Positions 18,497 through 27,031 of a DNA stretch of 64,000 bases are shown in pieces. Location of the stretch: assembly GCF_036964665.1 (NCBI RefSeq), contig NZ_JBAMDA010000001.1, positions 1,054,001 to 1,118,000 of the forward strand, given 5' to 3'. The notes beneath the pieces are model-generated. The model was not told the origin of the DNA. It worked only from the letters and a program-made list of their open reading frames with translations, and did not search any database. The position numbers and the translations under genes are program-made. Numbering within the stretch: the stretch's first letter is position 1; each line of letters opens with the position of its first letter. This stretch comes from Nitrobacter sp. NHB1. Lineage in GTDB: Bacteria > Pseudomonadota > Alphaproteobacteria > Rhizobiales > Xanthobacteraceae.

Positions 18497-18736
18497 TCAG
18501 ACCGTTGTCTTGCTGCCGACGTCGGACCGGCTCGCGCCGGGAGCCGGCTCGCTGTGATCGAGCGTCTTTACGGGCTCGGGCTTTTCCGCGGTCTTCTCAT
18601 CGTCCTGCATGCCCTTCTTGAAGGCCTTGATGCCCTGCGCGACATCGCCCATCAGATCGGAAATCTTGCCGCGGCCAAACAGCAGCAGGATCACCGCGAT
18701 CACCACGATCCAGTGCCAGATGCTCAGTGAACCCAT
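18497..18736 (-). CDS. tatA: Sec-independent protein translocase TatA
   Basis: The 79-aa product starts [21 protein letters not shown], then [22 protein letters not shown]: the TatA/E membrane helix, FG hinge and amphipathic helix. It oligomerises to form the Tat pore. The ATG at 18734-18736 follows GGAGGATTGCAGG, better than the upstream ATG at 18751. In related genomes the gene before tatA is scpB; here scpB is 42 kb away. Confidence 0.95.
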   Translation of the reverse strand: MGSLSIWHWIVVIAVILLLFGRGKISDLMGDVAQGIKAFKKGMQDDEKTAEKPEPVKTLDHSEPAPGASRSDVGSKTTV

Positions 18737-18916
18737 CCTGCAATCCTCCAAATCGGCGGCCGGCGTCCGGCCGAAGCTATACGGAAGGTAGGCTCGGGGG
18801 GCGGCAAAAACAAGGATTTAGGCCCCAACGGGTATCGTAAAGGACCCGGTAGCCTTATGACTTTAGTTTGGTCAGGAGCGCGCCGGAACAGTCGCGGATT
18901 TCCGGAACCACCCTCG

Positions 18917-19582
18917 TTAAAAAACGAAGGCCGCTGGCCGCTCGAGCCCCGGCAAAACCGGAACCGACGCATCGAACAGATCTCTGTGTCCGAAATCGGA
19001 ATGCGAATGCGTGACGATGACTGCCCGTTGCGCGCGGCTCATGGCGAACACGCCAACCAGTCGCCCTTCGGCGGCGAGCTGCCGGTAGAGCAGCTCCGGA
19101 ACGACTTCGGTCGCACCCTCCAGAATAATGACGTCATAGGGCGCGTTGGCGGGCGCTCCTTTGGAGGCCGCGGCGGTGACGACGCTCACATGGCCGAGGC
19201 CGAGCGTTGCGAGAATGCCGGCCGCCTTCGCCGCCAGGGCCGGGTCGCTTTCGGTCGCCGTCACCCGATCCGCGAGTTTCGCGACCAGCGCAGCGGTGTA
19301 GCCGGTTGCGCAGCCCACCACGAGAACGTTGTCGGTGCTCTTGATGTCGGCAGCCTGCATCATCTTTGCGACGACCATGGGCTTGATCAGATACCGCTTC
19401 GGCGCCCCTTGCTCGCTGACGTCGAGATCGAGATCCAGATAAGCCAGCGCCCGGCGATCCTCGGGAACGAAAACCTCGCGCGGCAGCGCCAGCATGGCGT
19501 CGATGATTCGAAGATCGGTGACGTCGCTGGGGCGTACCTGACCATCAACCATTTTTCCGCGAGCGGTCGAAAAGTCAGACAT
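18917..19582 (-). CDS. Protein-L-isoaspartate methyltransferase family protein
   Basis: The 221-aa protein resembles Pcm but is distinct from the gene at 11313. It has LPREVFVPEDRRALAYLD, YLIKPMVVAKMMQ in the place of TISQP, and a SAM-binding VLVVGCATGYTAALVAKL. Alphaproteobacterial members of this type usually precede tolC; here tatA follows instead. The ATG at 19582 was chosen because family similarity starts there; the open frame upstream to 19777 has none. Substrate not certain. Confidence 0.85.
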   Translation of the reverse strand: MSDFSTARGKMVDGQVRPSDVTDLRIIDAMLALPREVFVPEDRRALAYLDLDLDVSEQGAPKRYLIKPMVVAKMMQAADIKSTDNVLVVGCATGYTAALVAKLADRVTATESDPALAAKAAGILATLGLGHVSVVTAAASKGAPANAPYDVIILEGATEVVPELLYRQLAAEGRLVGVFAMSRAQRAVIVTHSHSDFGHRDLFDASVPVLPGLERPAAFVF

Positions 19583-19841
19583 CGGAGATCGTCCCTCACC
19601 CATGCAACAGGTTCCGGGAGGACTAGGGCACCCCCACCCCCGATGCAAGCGTTTGCTGGAGCAAGCATCGCGCCGCCGCATTTTGTCGCAGTGTTTTCCG
19701 TCGGTTGCAGGCAATGTGCGCTCATCCAGCGGGTGAAATCCGATCCGGCCGCTCGCCCCTGTCGAGGGGTTGCCCATTTGCCGCTTTGCAAGCGTCGGAG
19801 GCTTTGTTATAGGCTGCGGCTGCGAAGATATTTTCGCCTGT

Positions 19842-19916
19842 TCCCTGGTAGCTCAGCGGTAGAGCATTCGACTGTTAATCGAATGGTCGCTGGTTCGAAT
19901 CCAGCCCGGGGAGCCA
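19842..19916 (+). tRNA. tRNA-Asn (anticodon GTT)
   Basis: The 75-base cloverleaf has acceptor arms tccctgg/ccgggga, a D arm gctcagcggtagagc, an anticodon arm with loop ctgttaa (GTT), a T arm ctggttcgaatccag, and an encoded CCA. It is the likely former insertion site of the decayed sequence that follows. Confidence 0.97.
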
Positions 19917-19943
19917 AACAAAATCAAGCTGTTAGGCGGTTTT

Positions 19944-20411
19944 GAAAAGGCGCCAAGTGAGGCCCTTTTTTCATCGGGCCACCTTAAGGCCACAAGCGAT
20001 GATGCCTTTATCAGTTTGATTTATCGTTCCGCCGTTGTCGTATGCGACTTCACTGGCCGAACCCCCAATGTGTTTTATGAGGCGGGCATCGCCACACTCT
20101 GGGGCGGCATCTTGTTCCGATCACGCAATCGCCCGCCGATATTCCTTTTGACCTGCAGCAGCATCGATACCTCCACTACCTGAACAACGTGGGTGCGGGA
20201 GAATGTGCGGAGAACTGGAAAAGCGGCTTCGTTTTTTGACCGATATCGGTTTTGGATGATTAGCACGCGACCCGATTTGGTGATCCGGCGCAAGCAGGCT
20301 TGGGATGAGTAAGAGGACGTTTGGATTGTCATTTCAGCGAACCAAATTCGCAACGTGATCAGCGCGATGGAGCGCGTCCTAAAACAAATCGAGGAAACCC
20401 CGCCGGCGTGA
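19944..20411 (+). pseudogene. Decayed gene of a nucleotide-hydrolase/deoxyribosyltransferase-like family
   Basis: Three to four frames carry consecutive pieces of one protein. The first gives VVVCDFTGRTPNVFYEAGIA (about 20025-20085). A one-base loss near 20088 moves it to a frame reading HLVPITQSPADIPFDLQQHR and YLHYLNN (20100-20190). Further shifts give GELEKRLRFLTDIGFG (ending 20259) and finally DVWIVISANQIRNVISAMER (20313-20411). The phrase order (DFTGRNPNVFYE.GIAH.LG, then PITQ...PFDL..HR) matches a family of nucleoside 2-deoxyribosyltransferase/TIR-like domain proteins often found on genomic islands. Its location just after tRNA-Asn suggests the relic of an integrated element. Confidence 0.65.
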
Positions 20412-20420
20412 ACCGGCGGG
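20399..20420 (-). terminator. Rho-independent terminator of cspA
   Basis: Perfect 8-bp GC stem (cccgccgg/ccggcggg) with a 6-base loop, starting seven bases past the cspA stop. Reading the minus strand, the stem is followed by ggtttcctcgatttgtttt, a T-rich stretch. A near-identical hairpin lies upstream of the gene at 20696-20715. Confidence 0.75.
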
Positions 20421-20426
20421 AAAAGA

Positions 20427-20630
20427 TCAGCCTACCCGTAGGTTTTCTGCGGATTCCTTGCCGCGGTTCGCGACAACCTCATAGCTCACCTTGTCGCCTT
20501 CATTGAGCGAACCGATGCCAGCCTTCTCCACAGCCGAGATGTGCACGAAAACATCCTTGCCGCCGCTGTCGGGCTGGATGAAACCGAACCCCTTCTGCCC
20601 GTTGAACCACTTTACTGTTCCTGTCGCCAC
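20427..20630 (-). CDS. cspA: Cold-shock family protein
   Basis: The 67-aa protein is a single cold-shock domain with both RNA-binding motifs (KGFGFIQ and DVFVHIS). It binds single-stranded nucleic acid and acts as an RNA chaperone. The paralogue number cannot be judged from here. The gene is flanked by twin GC hairpins, one downstream acting as a terminator and one about 65 bases before the start. Confidence 0.95.
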   Translation of the reverse strand: MATGTVKWFNGQKGFGFIQPDSGGKDVFVHISAVEKAGIGSLNEGDKVSYEVVANRGKESAENLRVG

Positions 20631-20695
20631 GTCCGCACTCCATGTTGAAACGATCGAGCTATCATGAAGGCTCGCTAAGACTGCTGCAAGGAAAA

Positions 20696-20715
20696 CCCGC
20701 CGGCGGACCGGCGGG
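20696..20715. terminator. Second GC hairpin upstream of cspA
   Basis: cccgccgg and ccggcggg flank cgga, the same arms as the terminator at 20399-20420. On the plus strand the stem is preceded by aaaa but not followed by T; on the minus strand it is followed by gttttccttg. On that strand it would lie in front of cspA, either ending transcription from upstream or sitting in the cspA 5' UTR. Confidence 0.5.
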
Positions 20716-20818
20716 CCTCGTCGTCGGTTGATCAGGCGTACCTGGAGAGGTCGCTATTGGACGGCCTGTCGCTCACCGTTCGACTTTGCCGCGCCACTTT
20801 AACGAACGCGCAACGTTT

Positions 20819-21085
20819 ATGCCGAAAGCTTCCATGACGGGAGGGTCATGGAACGTGAGCAACACACGCGATCCCAAAGGCACCGGGCTGCACCGCTTTT
20901 CCGCGCCACCGACGCGATCGCTCGAACAAAGGCCGTCGCGCCTCGCGAACTGGCCGCCGCCATTCCGCAGCACCGCCGCGAAGCCGAAGATCATCCGGCA
21001 TAAACCCGACGAGAAGCCGCAGCGGGCAAAGCCGCGCGGCTGGCGCCTGACGCGGGCGATGTTTTCCGAATTCGAGGAAGAGTAG
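20819..21085 (+). CDS. Small hypothetical basic protein
   Basis: The 88-codon frame (ATG 20819, alternative TTG 20786) encodes a Pro/Arg/Lys-rich peptide ending RGWRLTRAMFSEFEEE. I recognise no domain and no membrane segment. It lies between divergent cspA and convergent glmU. The opposite strand is also open over part of it, so it may not be real. Confidence 0.4.
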   Translation: MPKASMTGGSWNVSNTRDPKGTGLHRFSAPPTRSLEQRPSRLANWPPPFRSTAAKPKIIRHKPDEKPQRAKPRGWRLTRAMFSEFEEE

Positions 21086-21126
21086 TTTCGGCCGGCGACA
21101 CCGGCCTGCCAACCCTTGCCCTTATT

Positions 21127-22485
21127 TCAACCGGATTTCGGCTTTTTGGCGAGCAGCTTCATCTCGCGGAATCTGCTGGCCCAGCCGTCGCGCACGGTTT
21201 GCCGGCTGCGCCCGATCGCAAGCGCGTCGTCCGGCACGTTTTTTGTGACGACCGAACCCGATCCCACATAGGCACCACTGCCGATCTTCACCGGCGCGAC
21301 CAGCGACGAATTGGAGCCGACGAAAGCCCCGGCGCCGATCTCGGTGCGATATTTGTTGAAGCCGTCGTAGTTGCAGGTGATGGTGCCTGCCCCGATGTTG
21401 GCGCCAGCGCCGACATGGGCATCGCCGACATAGGTCAGGTGATTGACCTTGGCCCCCGCTTCGAGAACGGCGGCCTTGGTCTCGACGAAATTCCCGACCC
21501 GCGCGCCCTCGCCAAGCGACGTTCCCGGTCGCAGCCGCGCGTAGGGACCGACCGACGCATTCCTGCCGATCGACGCCTGAACGATGTGGGAGAACGAGTG
21601 GATCACGGCGCCGTCGGCGATGGTCACGCCGGGTCCGATCACCACGTATGGTTCGATGGTCACGTCCCTGCCGAACGAGGTGTCGGCCGTGAGAAAAACC
21701 GTGTCGGGAGCCACCATGGTCACACCTGCATCGAGCGCCGCCTTGCGCAGCCGCGCCTGCATGACCTGTTCGGCCTCGGCGAGTTGAGCCTTGGTGTTGA
21801 TGCCGCGCACTTCGTCCTCGCTGGTTTCGATCACCGTTGCCGTCAGACCGGACGCCCGGACGATGCTGACCGCGTCGGTGAGATAGTATTCGCCCTTGCT
21901 GTTGGCGTTGCCGATTTTGTCAATGATTTGCAGCGCCGTCTTGCCGTCGAACGCCATGACGCCGGCGTTGCAGAGCGTGATGCGACGCTCGTCTGCGCTG
22001 GCATCCGCCTGCTCGCGGATCGCCGTCAGCCGGCCATTGTCCACGATCAGCCGGCCGTACCCCGTGGGATCGGCGGCACGAAAGCCGAGGACCGCGAGCG
22101 ACGCGCCGGTCTGTAACGGCGCCCGCATCCGCGCGAACGTATCGGCCGAGATCAGCGGCGTGTCGCCGAACGCGATCACCAGATCGTCGGCGCCGCGGGC
22201 GATGGCCTCACGCGCCGCGAGCACGGCGTGCGCGGTCCCGAGACGCTCGTGCTGGACGAACGTCATGACGTCCGGCCGCACGCGTTTCGCTTCATCGGTG
22301 ACAGCCTCATGGCCCGGACCCACGACGACCGTCAGCGACGTTCCCGGGCCGCTCGGCGCGGCCGCCAGCACACGCGCCAGCAGCGTCTGCCCCGCCACCG
22401 GATGCAGCGCTTTCGGCAGCGAGGAGCGCATCCGCGTCCCCTCGCCCGCGGCAAGCACGATGGTCAGACAGCTCCGGCCGGTCAT
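21127..22485 (-). CDS. glmU: Bifunctional GlmU (GlcNAc-1-P uridylyltransferase / GlcN-1-P acetyltransferase)
   Basis: The 452-aa cytoplasmic enzyme makes UDP-GlcNAc for peptidoglycan and lipopolysaccharide. The N-terminal half has the nucleotidyltransferase motif [19 protein letters not shown] (residues ~10-28) and AFGDTPLI; the C-terminal half is a left-handed beta-helix of hexapeptide repeats, with [21 protein letters not shown] and [11 protein letters not shown] typical for the acetyltransferase site. Length and order are normal. It is transcribed away from the next gene. Confidence 0.96.
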   Translation of the reverse strand: MTGRSCLTIVLAAGEGTRMRSSLPKALHPVAGQTLLARVLAAAPSGPGTSLTVVVGPGHEAVTDEAKRVRPDVMTFVQHERLGTAHAVLAAREAIARGADDLVIAFGDTPLISADTFARMRAPLQTGASLAVLGFRAADPTGYGRLIVDNGRLTAIREQADASADERRITLCNAGVMAFDGKTALQIIDKIGNANSKGEYYLTDAVSIVRASGLTATVIETSEDEVRGINTKAQLAEAEQVMQARLRKAALDAGVTMVAPDTVFLTADTSFGRDVTIEPYVVIGPGVTIADGAVIHSFSHIVQASIGRNASVGPYARLRPGTSLGEGARVGNFVETKAAVLEAGAKVNHLTYVGDAHVGAGANIGAGTITCNYDGFNKYRTEIGAGAFVGSNSSLVAPVKIGSGAYVGSGSVVTKNVPDDALAIGRSRQTVRDGWASRFREMKLLAKKPKSG

Positions 22486-22576
22486 TCAGATCCTCGTTCT
22501 CCGGCGTGTCATTACGCCGCTGCCGTCATTAAGCGTTTTTGCCTGAAGTGGAAACCGCCCGGCGCTCTGAGATCGG

Positions 22577-24010
22577 GTGGATTTCCTGTTAGCATTCGGC
22601 CATGATTCGGAGGTGCGGGGGTCCGGCGTCATTATTGTGACGAAGAATCAGAACGATTTGGCCGGGAGCGCACCGGCCGATAAAAGCGGCGGCCGGCCGA
22701 GCGGCTTTCTGGCCGACGAGGGCGCGTTCGACCGCCGTACCCTGTGGCGGCTCGGATCGTGGGGCGCCGGCTCCGTCGGAGCCGTCATCGTCGCACTTCT
22801 GGCGCACAACTTCGGGGCTGGGCTCCGACACCAACAAATCGCCGCAACCGATCTGGCAAGGCAATCGCAGCGGCTTCAGTCGATCGCGAAAGAAAACGAA
22901 AATGAAATCAGTCGCATTTCCTCTGCCATCGACACATTGAACGGCGATCGCGACCGGCTGTTTGCCCGTGTCACCGTACTCGAGCAGGGACTCGATTCCG
23001 TCACCGGCTCCATAAGTCCAAACGCGGCGCAAAATGGACCTCGGATGGCGTCCTCTCAGAAAGAAGCCGCCTTGGGCTCGCCGCCGACGGCAACACCGCT
23101 CCTCCAGCAGCCGGATAAAGCGCTGGCGGGCCTGATGCCGCCACTCGCATCCGCAAGGGCTGAAACGGCGGCAGCAAAGCCGTCACCCGCCGACACCGCG
23201 GCCGCGGATTCTTCATCCGCGAACACCCTGTCCGCGAAAGCACCGTCCACGATTTCTCCATCCGCAAATTCGTCGTCCACACCGGCCCCGCTTGCAACGA
23301 ACTCATCCGCAGCCACCGCGACGCCGGTCACACCACAGGCCGCATCGCAACCTTCGACCGCCGCACAGGATATGCCCGCAACAAGGTCCGGCGGGCCGGA
23401 CGAAACAGCAGCCGTTACGCCCGCGAAGCCAGGGCCGAAGAAGGACGGGAAGCCTCACAAGAGCAAGAATGCCGAGAGCAAAACTGCGCCAATCGTCGTC
23501 GCATCCATTCCCGCGACCGTCGATGCTCTACAGGCACCCTCACTCCCTGCCCCTCGTCCGGTGGCGCACACCGATTTCGGCGTCGATCTCGGCAGCGCCA
23601 GATCGATCAAGGGTTTGCGGGCGTTGTGGCGGAGCGTCCTGAAATCGGAGGCAAAAGAACTGACTTCGCTGCACCCGATCATCGTGCTGAAGGAACGTAA
23701 CAACGGGGGCAGTGCGCAAATGCGTCTCGTCGCAGGGCCGCTGGCCGACGCGGCAGCCGCGGCAAAGATTTGCGCCGTCCTGTCCGAAAACGGCCGCACC
23801 TGCGAAACTGCCGTGTTCGATGGCCAGCGCCTCGCCATGAACGAAGACGGCAAAGAGAGCGGTGCCGCCGTCACGACAAAAAAGCCGAGATCGGCGCACA
23901 CCTCACGGCATCGGCACAGCCGGAGATCAGCGCACGCCGAAGAACCGGCGCCGCCGCCGCCGCCCCCACCACCAAAGCCATCGCCGTTCAGTTCGTTCTT
24001 TTCACACTGA
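22577..24010 (+). CDS. Membrane-anchored coiled-coil protein with SPOR-like C terminus
   Basis: The 477-aa product has one membrane segment (about residues 57-80, WGAGSVGAVIVALLAHNF), a short coiled coil (about 85-145), and a long Ser/Ala/Pro/Thr-rich linker. A C-terminal ~80-residue region (LRALWRSVLKS...MRLVAGPLADAAAAAKICAVL) resembles a SPOR domain. The end is a His/Arg- and Pro-rich tail. This suggests a periplasmic protein tethered to the inner membrane, perhaps binding cell-wall glycan. The start is uncertain: the GTG at 22577 gives the longest form, and a GTG at 22637 is an alternative. No named family is certain. Confidence 0.65.
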   Translation: MDFLLAFGHDSEVRGSGVIIVTKNQNDLAGSAPADKSGGRPSGFLADEGAFDRRTLWRLGSWGAGSVGAVIVALLAHNFGAGLRHQQIAATDLARQSQRLQSIAKENENEISRISSAIDTLNGDRDRLFARVTVLEQGLDSVTGSISPNAAQNGPRMASSQKEAALGSPPTATPLLQQPDKALAGLMPPLASARAETAAAKPSPADTAAADSSSANTLSAKAPSTISPSANSSSTPAPLATNSSAATATPVTPQAASQPSTAAQDMPATRSGGPDETAAVTPAKPGPKKDGKPHKSKNAESKTAPIVVASIPATVDALQAPSLPAPRPVAHTDFGVDLGSARSIKGLRALWRSVLKSEAKELTSLHPIIVLKERNNGGSAQMRLVAGPLADAAAAAKICAVLSENGRTCETAVFDGQRLAMNEDGKESGAAVTTKKPRSAHTSRHRHSRRSAHAEEPAPPPPPPPPKPSPFSSFFSH

Positions 24011-24077
24011 AACATCCGACGGCGCCGGGGCCAGGTTCCGGGTTGTCGGGTCGATCGATCCGGATCATATTGGCCTT

Positions 24078-24458
24078 ATGAAAAAAGATCCGTTCCGGCT
24101 GACACCTTACCAGGTGCAATGGCTGCTGATCGTTGGTTTCCTAAGTGTCGGTTACGCGCTCTATCTCCGCTATCTCGGGGTCGAACTGTCCACGGTCGCG
24201 CTGGCATGTGACGCCGGCCTGCAAACCATGCTGTGCACGGGCCGCAGCGTCGCGACCTACCTGTTTCGCAACCACGTCTTCGGCATCGCCGCGCTGGTCA
24301 TCGCAGTGCTGCACGTGATCCGGCCGTCGATCGTACTGTTGACCGCGGGCCTGATTGCCGCCGGCTTCGGAATCGTACTCTACAATGTCGGGCTTTCCGG
24401 TCTTGCGATCGGCCTGCTTGTCATGGGGTTTGCGCGGCCCGCGCCCGCCACAGCGTGA
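24078..24458 (+). CDS. Small integral membrane protein (four helices)
   Basis: The 126-aa product starts MKKDPFRLTPYQVQW and has four hydrophobic segments, two of them around residues 70-115. No catalytic motif is visible. An open frame continues upstream to 23862, but it overlaps the preceding gene; the ATG at 24078 is the sensible start. Its 3' end overlaps the convergent ndvC gene by 38 bases. Function unknown. Confidence 0.65.
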   Translation: MKKDPFRLTPYQVQWLLIVGFLSVGYALYLRYLGVELSTVALACDAGLQTMLCTGRSVATYLFRNHVFGIAALVIAVLHVIRPSIVLLTAGLIAAGFGIVLYNVGLSGLAIGLLVMGFARPAPATA

Positions 24459-26169
24459 CGCCGAGCATGGCGTACACCACGCAGGTCCAGAGCGACTGCC
24501 AGTTTTTCGGACCTTCGTTGAACCCGACATAGACAGCCGCGATCACCAGCAGGCCGGCGAAAACCTGTTCCGCGATCGGGCGGCCGCCGGCGAGCGGGCG
24601 ATTGAGCCACGCCAGCGCCCAGCACGGCAGCACCGCCATCGTCAGCGCGGCAAAAGGAAAATCGCGGTAGCGGGGATCGAATACGAAGCCGAGCGCCGTC
24701 TCGGTCGCGATCAGGGTCGTCACCAGCAACGTGAGTCCCAGCAGCGCCGTCAGCACCGAGCCGGTGCGGCCGGGGCGCGGCCCCATCAATTCGATGAATG
24801 TCGGCAGCGCGCGTCCGGCCATCAGCGCATTCGCGCCCAGCAACGGCGTGATGATTCCGGCTGCCAGCAGCAGTCCCCAGCGCAGCGAGTTGCCGAAGCC
24901 GTAACTCTCGTGACAGAGCTTGTCCGCCGCGACGCCCAGCAGGATCCCCGCCGCCGTCGCCGAAACAGCAACCGCAATCCAGGACATCGGCCGCGGCTTC
25001 CAGGGCCTGCGCCGCAACGTCAGCATGGCGACCGCGAAGACAAGGACGCACAATGCCATCCCGGCGCCCATCTGGATTTTCCAGCGCGGGAAGTTGCTGA
25101 TGGGCTCGCCGGCCGGATATTTCAGCTTGCGCCGGGTGGCGTCGATCAAGCCCCAGTTGCCGCCGACCGTGCCCTCGAGCTGGCGCTTCCAGGGCTGGTC
25201 GTAGGCCTCGATCAGGTTGACGCGAAATTTTTCACGCTTCGCCATATCGAGAATTTCGGACACTACGCGCGCCTGATTGGTGCGCGAGGGCAACGCGCCT
25301 TCGCGCATCCGTCCGGCGCTCGGCCACCCGGTTTCGCCGATCAGGATTTCCTTGCCGGGAAAGGCCGCGGCGACCCGCTTGCGGATGGCGTCGACATGCG
25401 CGGCAGCGTTGCGCGCGCGGATCGGAACATCCTCCCAGTAAGGCAGAATGTGGATGGTGACGAAATCGACCGCGTCATAGATCTCGCGGTTGCGCAGCCA
25501 GTATTCCCAGACATCCGCATAGGTCACCGGCACCGTCACCTGCGACTTCACCAGCCGGATGTTGGCGACGAGATCGGCGGCGGTCATTTCCCCGCGCAGC
25601 AGAACCTCATTGCCGACAACGAGCGCGATGATGGTGTCGGGGTGGTCCTTCGCAAGACCGACCGCGATGTTGATCTGAGCGAGGTTCTTCAGGCGGTTGT
25701 TGCCGAGCCAGATGCCCTGGATGACCTTGAGACCGACCTTCGCTGCCAGAGCCGGCACCCGATCGAGGCCGTTCTCGGTCGAGTAGGTTCTGACGCATTT
25801 CGAGATCTTGGCCAACTGGGCAAGATCCTCGGCGATCTGCTCGGGCGGGATTTCGGTCGTCGCGACCAGCGGAGACTGTTGACCCCGGAACGGAGCATAG
25901 GACACGCATTCCAGTTTCGCCGCCGGATCGATCGGCGCGCGCGCAAGCCGGATCGGCGCGCCGAGCCACCACCACGCCGCCGCGATCAGACCTAGCGAAA
26001 TGACGAGAAGCGCCAGTGGCGTACGAAAGGAAATCGGCTCCATCCTCCGCGAGAGTCGTCGATTAGCGGGTCGAGGCGCTTCTGCCAAGAGCGGCAGCCT
26101 GGCTTGCTGGACAAAATCCAGAATCTCCGTCATGGGAACCTGGTGGAGTGAGTTTGACATTCGACCCAC
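24421..26169 (-). CDS. ndvC: Cyclic beta-(1,3),(1,6)-glucan synthesis protein NdvC
   Basis: The 582-aa protein has one N-terminal membrane segment, a GH17-like (beta-1,3-glucanase/transglucosylase fold) domain and a C-terminal block of about eight membrane helices. The GH17 domain keeps both catalytic glutamates: acid/base in VVGNEVLLRGE and nucleophile in IGETGWPSAG. In B. japonicum the ~62-kDa NdvC is needed for beta-1,6 linkages in periplasmic cyclic glucan, and ndvC, ndvD and ndvB are neighbours, as here. The start could also be the Met at 26133 or 26043. It diverges from ndvD. Confidence 0.85.
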   Translation of the reverse strand: MGRMSNSLHQVPMTEILDFVQQARLPLLAEAPRPANRRLSRRMEPISFRTPLALLVISLGLIAAAWWWLGAPIRLARAPIDPAAKLECVSYAPFRGQQSPLVATTEIPPEQIAEDLAQLAKISKCVRTYSTENGLDRVPALAAKVGLKVIQGIWLGNNRLKNLAQINIAVGLAKDHPDTIIALVVGNEVLLRGEMTAADLVANIRLVKSQVTVPVTYADVWEYWLRNREIYDAVDFVTIHILPYWEDVPIRARNAAAHVDAIRKRVAAAFPGKEILIGETGWPSAGRMREGALPSRTNQARVVSEILDMAKREKFRVNLIEAYDQPWKRQLEGTVGGNWGLIDATRRKLKYPAGEPISNFPRWKIQMGAGMALCVLVFAVAMLTLRRRPWKPRPMSWIAVAVSATAAGILLGVAADKLCHESYGFGNSLRWGLLLAAGIITPLLGANALMAGRALPTFIELMGPRPGRTGSVLTALLGLTLLVTTLIATETALGFVFDPRYRDFPFAALTMAVLPCWALAWLNRPLAGGRPIAEQVFAGLLVIAAVYVGFNEGPKNWQSLWTCVVYAMLGVTLWRARAAQTP

Positions 26170-26331
26170 CCGGCCGCGCGTCCCGTTTCAGCGAGCCTTC
26201 TTGCGAATGTTAGAACCGGACCACCAGGAGCGTCTCCGCCGCATTGGGGACCAATTTGACCGGCATCTGATACCTGAATGAAGGTTGCAGTTGCGGCCAG
26301 GCGGTTGCGGCCAGCAAAGTCGGGGGACTTT

Positions 26332-26910
26332 ATGCGTCGAGTGCTGTTCGGATTCCACAAAGCGTTTTTGCGTGGCCTTGCCGTTCCCGGCTTCGCCTTG
26401 CTGTTCGGCATCGGCGGCGCGATTGCGCAAAGCGGCGATCTTCGCGCTAAGGATCAGAACAAGCCGGCTGCGGCCAACGCAACAAATGCCGCCGATACCG
26501 CCAAGGACAGCCAGCGCAAAACCGACGAATTCGTCGAAGCCGCACGCGTCATCAACGGCCCGGCAGGAAACCCGGAATGCGTCTGGCTCGGCCGTCGCGT
26601 GGTTGTTCTGATGTGGCGCGATGACCTGGACACGGCCTTTCGTCATCTCGATCTCTACGATCGCTTCGGCTGCCCGGGCGGCCACGTTCAGGCAGCATTC
26701 CGATGCCTGGTCCGATTCGGACCTATCGACCCCAAGGCCCCCGATGCGCTGAGCGGCCGCGTTCACACCTGCTGGATCAATCCGGACGCGCAGCCGGTTG
26801 AGCCTGCCGCCGCTGCGGCTTCCCCGCCGGCAGCAAACGCCCCGCCGGCCTCCGCGGCTCCGCCTCCGGCACAGCCAGCGTCTGCGCCCTCCTCCTCGCC
26901 CAAAAAATAG
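26332..26910 (+). CDS. ndvD: NdvD-like exported protein of beta-glucan synthesis
   Basis: The 192-aa product has a signal peptide (cleavage likely after GGAIAQ), an Asn/Ala/Lys-rich stretch, a conserved-looking core (PECVWLGRRVVVLMWRDD, then FGCPGGHVQAAFRCLVR) with Cys residues, and a Pro/Ala-rich tail. I call it NdvD by position: in B. japonicum a third gene, ndvD, encoding a protein of about 26 kDa, lies between ndvC and ndvB. ATG 26332 follows CGGGGGAC; ATG 26278 would add 18 residues. Confidence 0.65.
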   Translation: MRRVLFGFHKAFLRGLAVPGFALLFGIGGAIAQSGDLRAKDQNKPAAANATNAADTAKDSQRKTDEFVEAARVINGPAGNPECVWLGRRVVVLMWRDDLDTAFRHLDLYDRFGCPGGHVQAAFRCLVRFGPIDPKAPDALSGRVHTCWINPDAQPVEPAAAAASPPAANAPPASAAPPPAQPASAPSSSPKK

Positions 26911-27031
26911 CTGCCGCAGCCACCGCCACGAAACCTTTCCTGATTGTCATGGTTGAAGCGGCAGGTCGCCCTTAAAACGCCATGGCGTCATACGAGTTGT
27001 AAAACCACATGGCGGAATTATCTCTGCTGAT

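Noticed and set aside
24355-25995. Long plus-strand frame opposite ndvC (546 codons)
   Set aside because: Composition is Arg/Gln/His-rich as expected of the reverse of a GC-rich gene, and ndvC itself has clear domain motifs.
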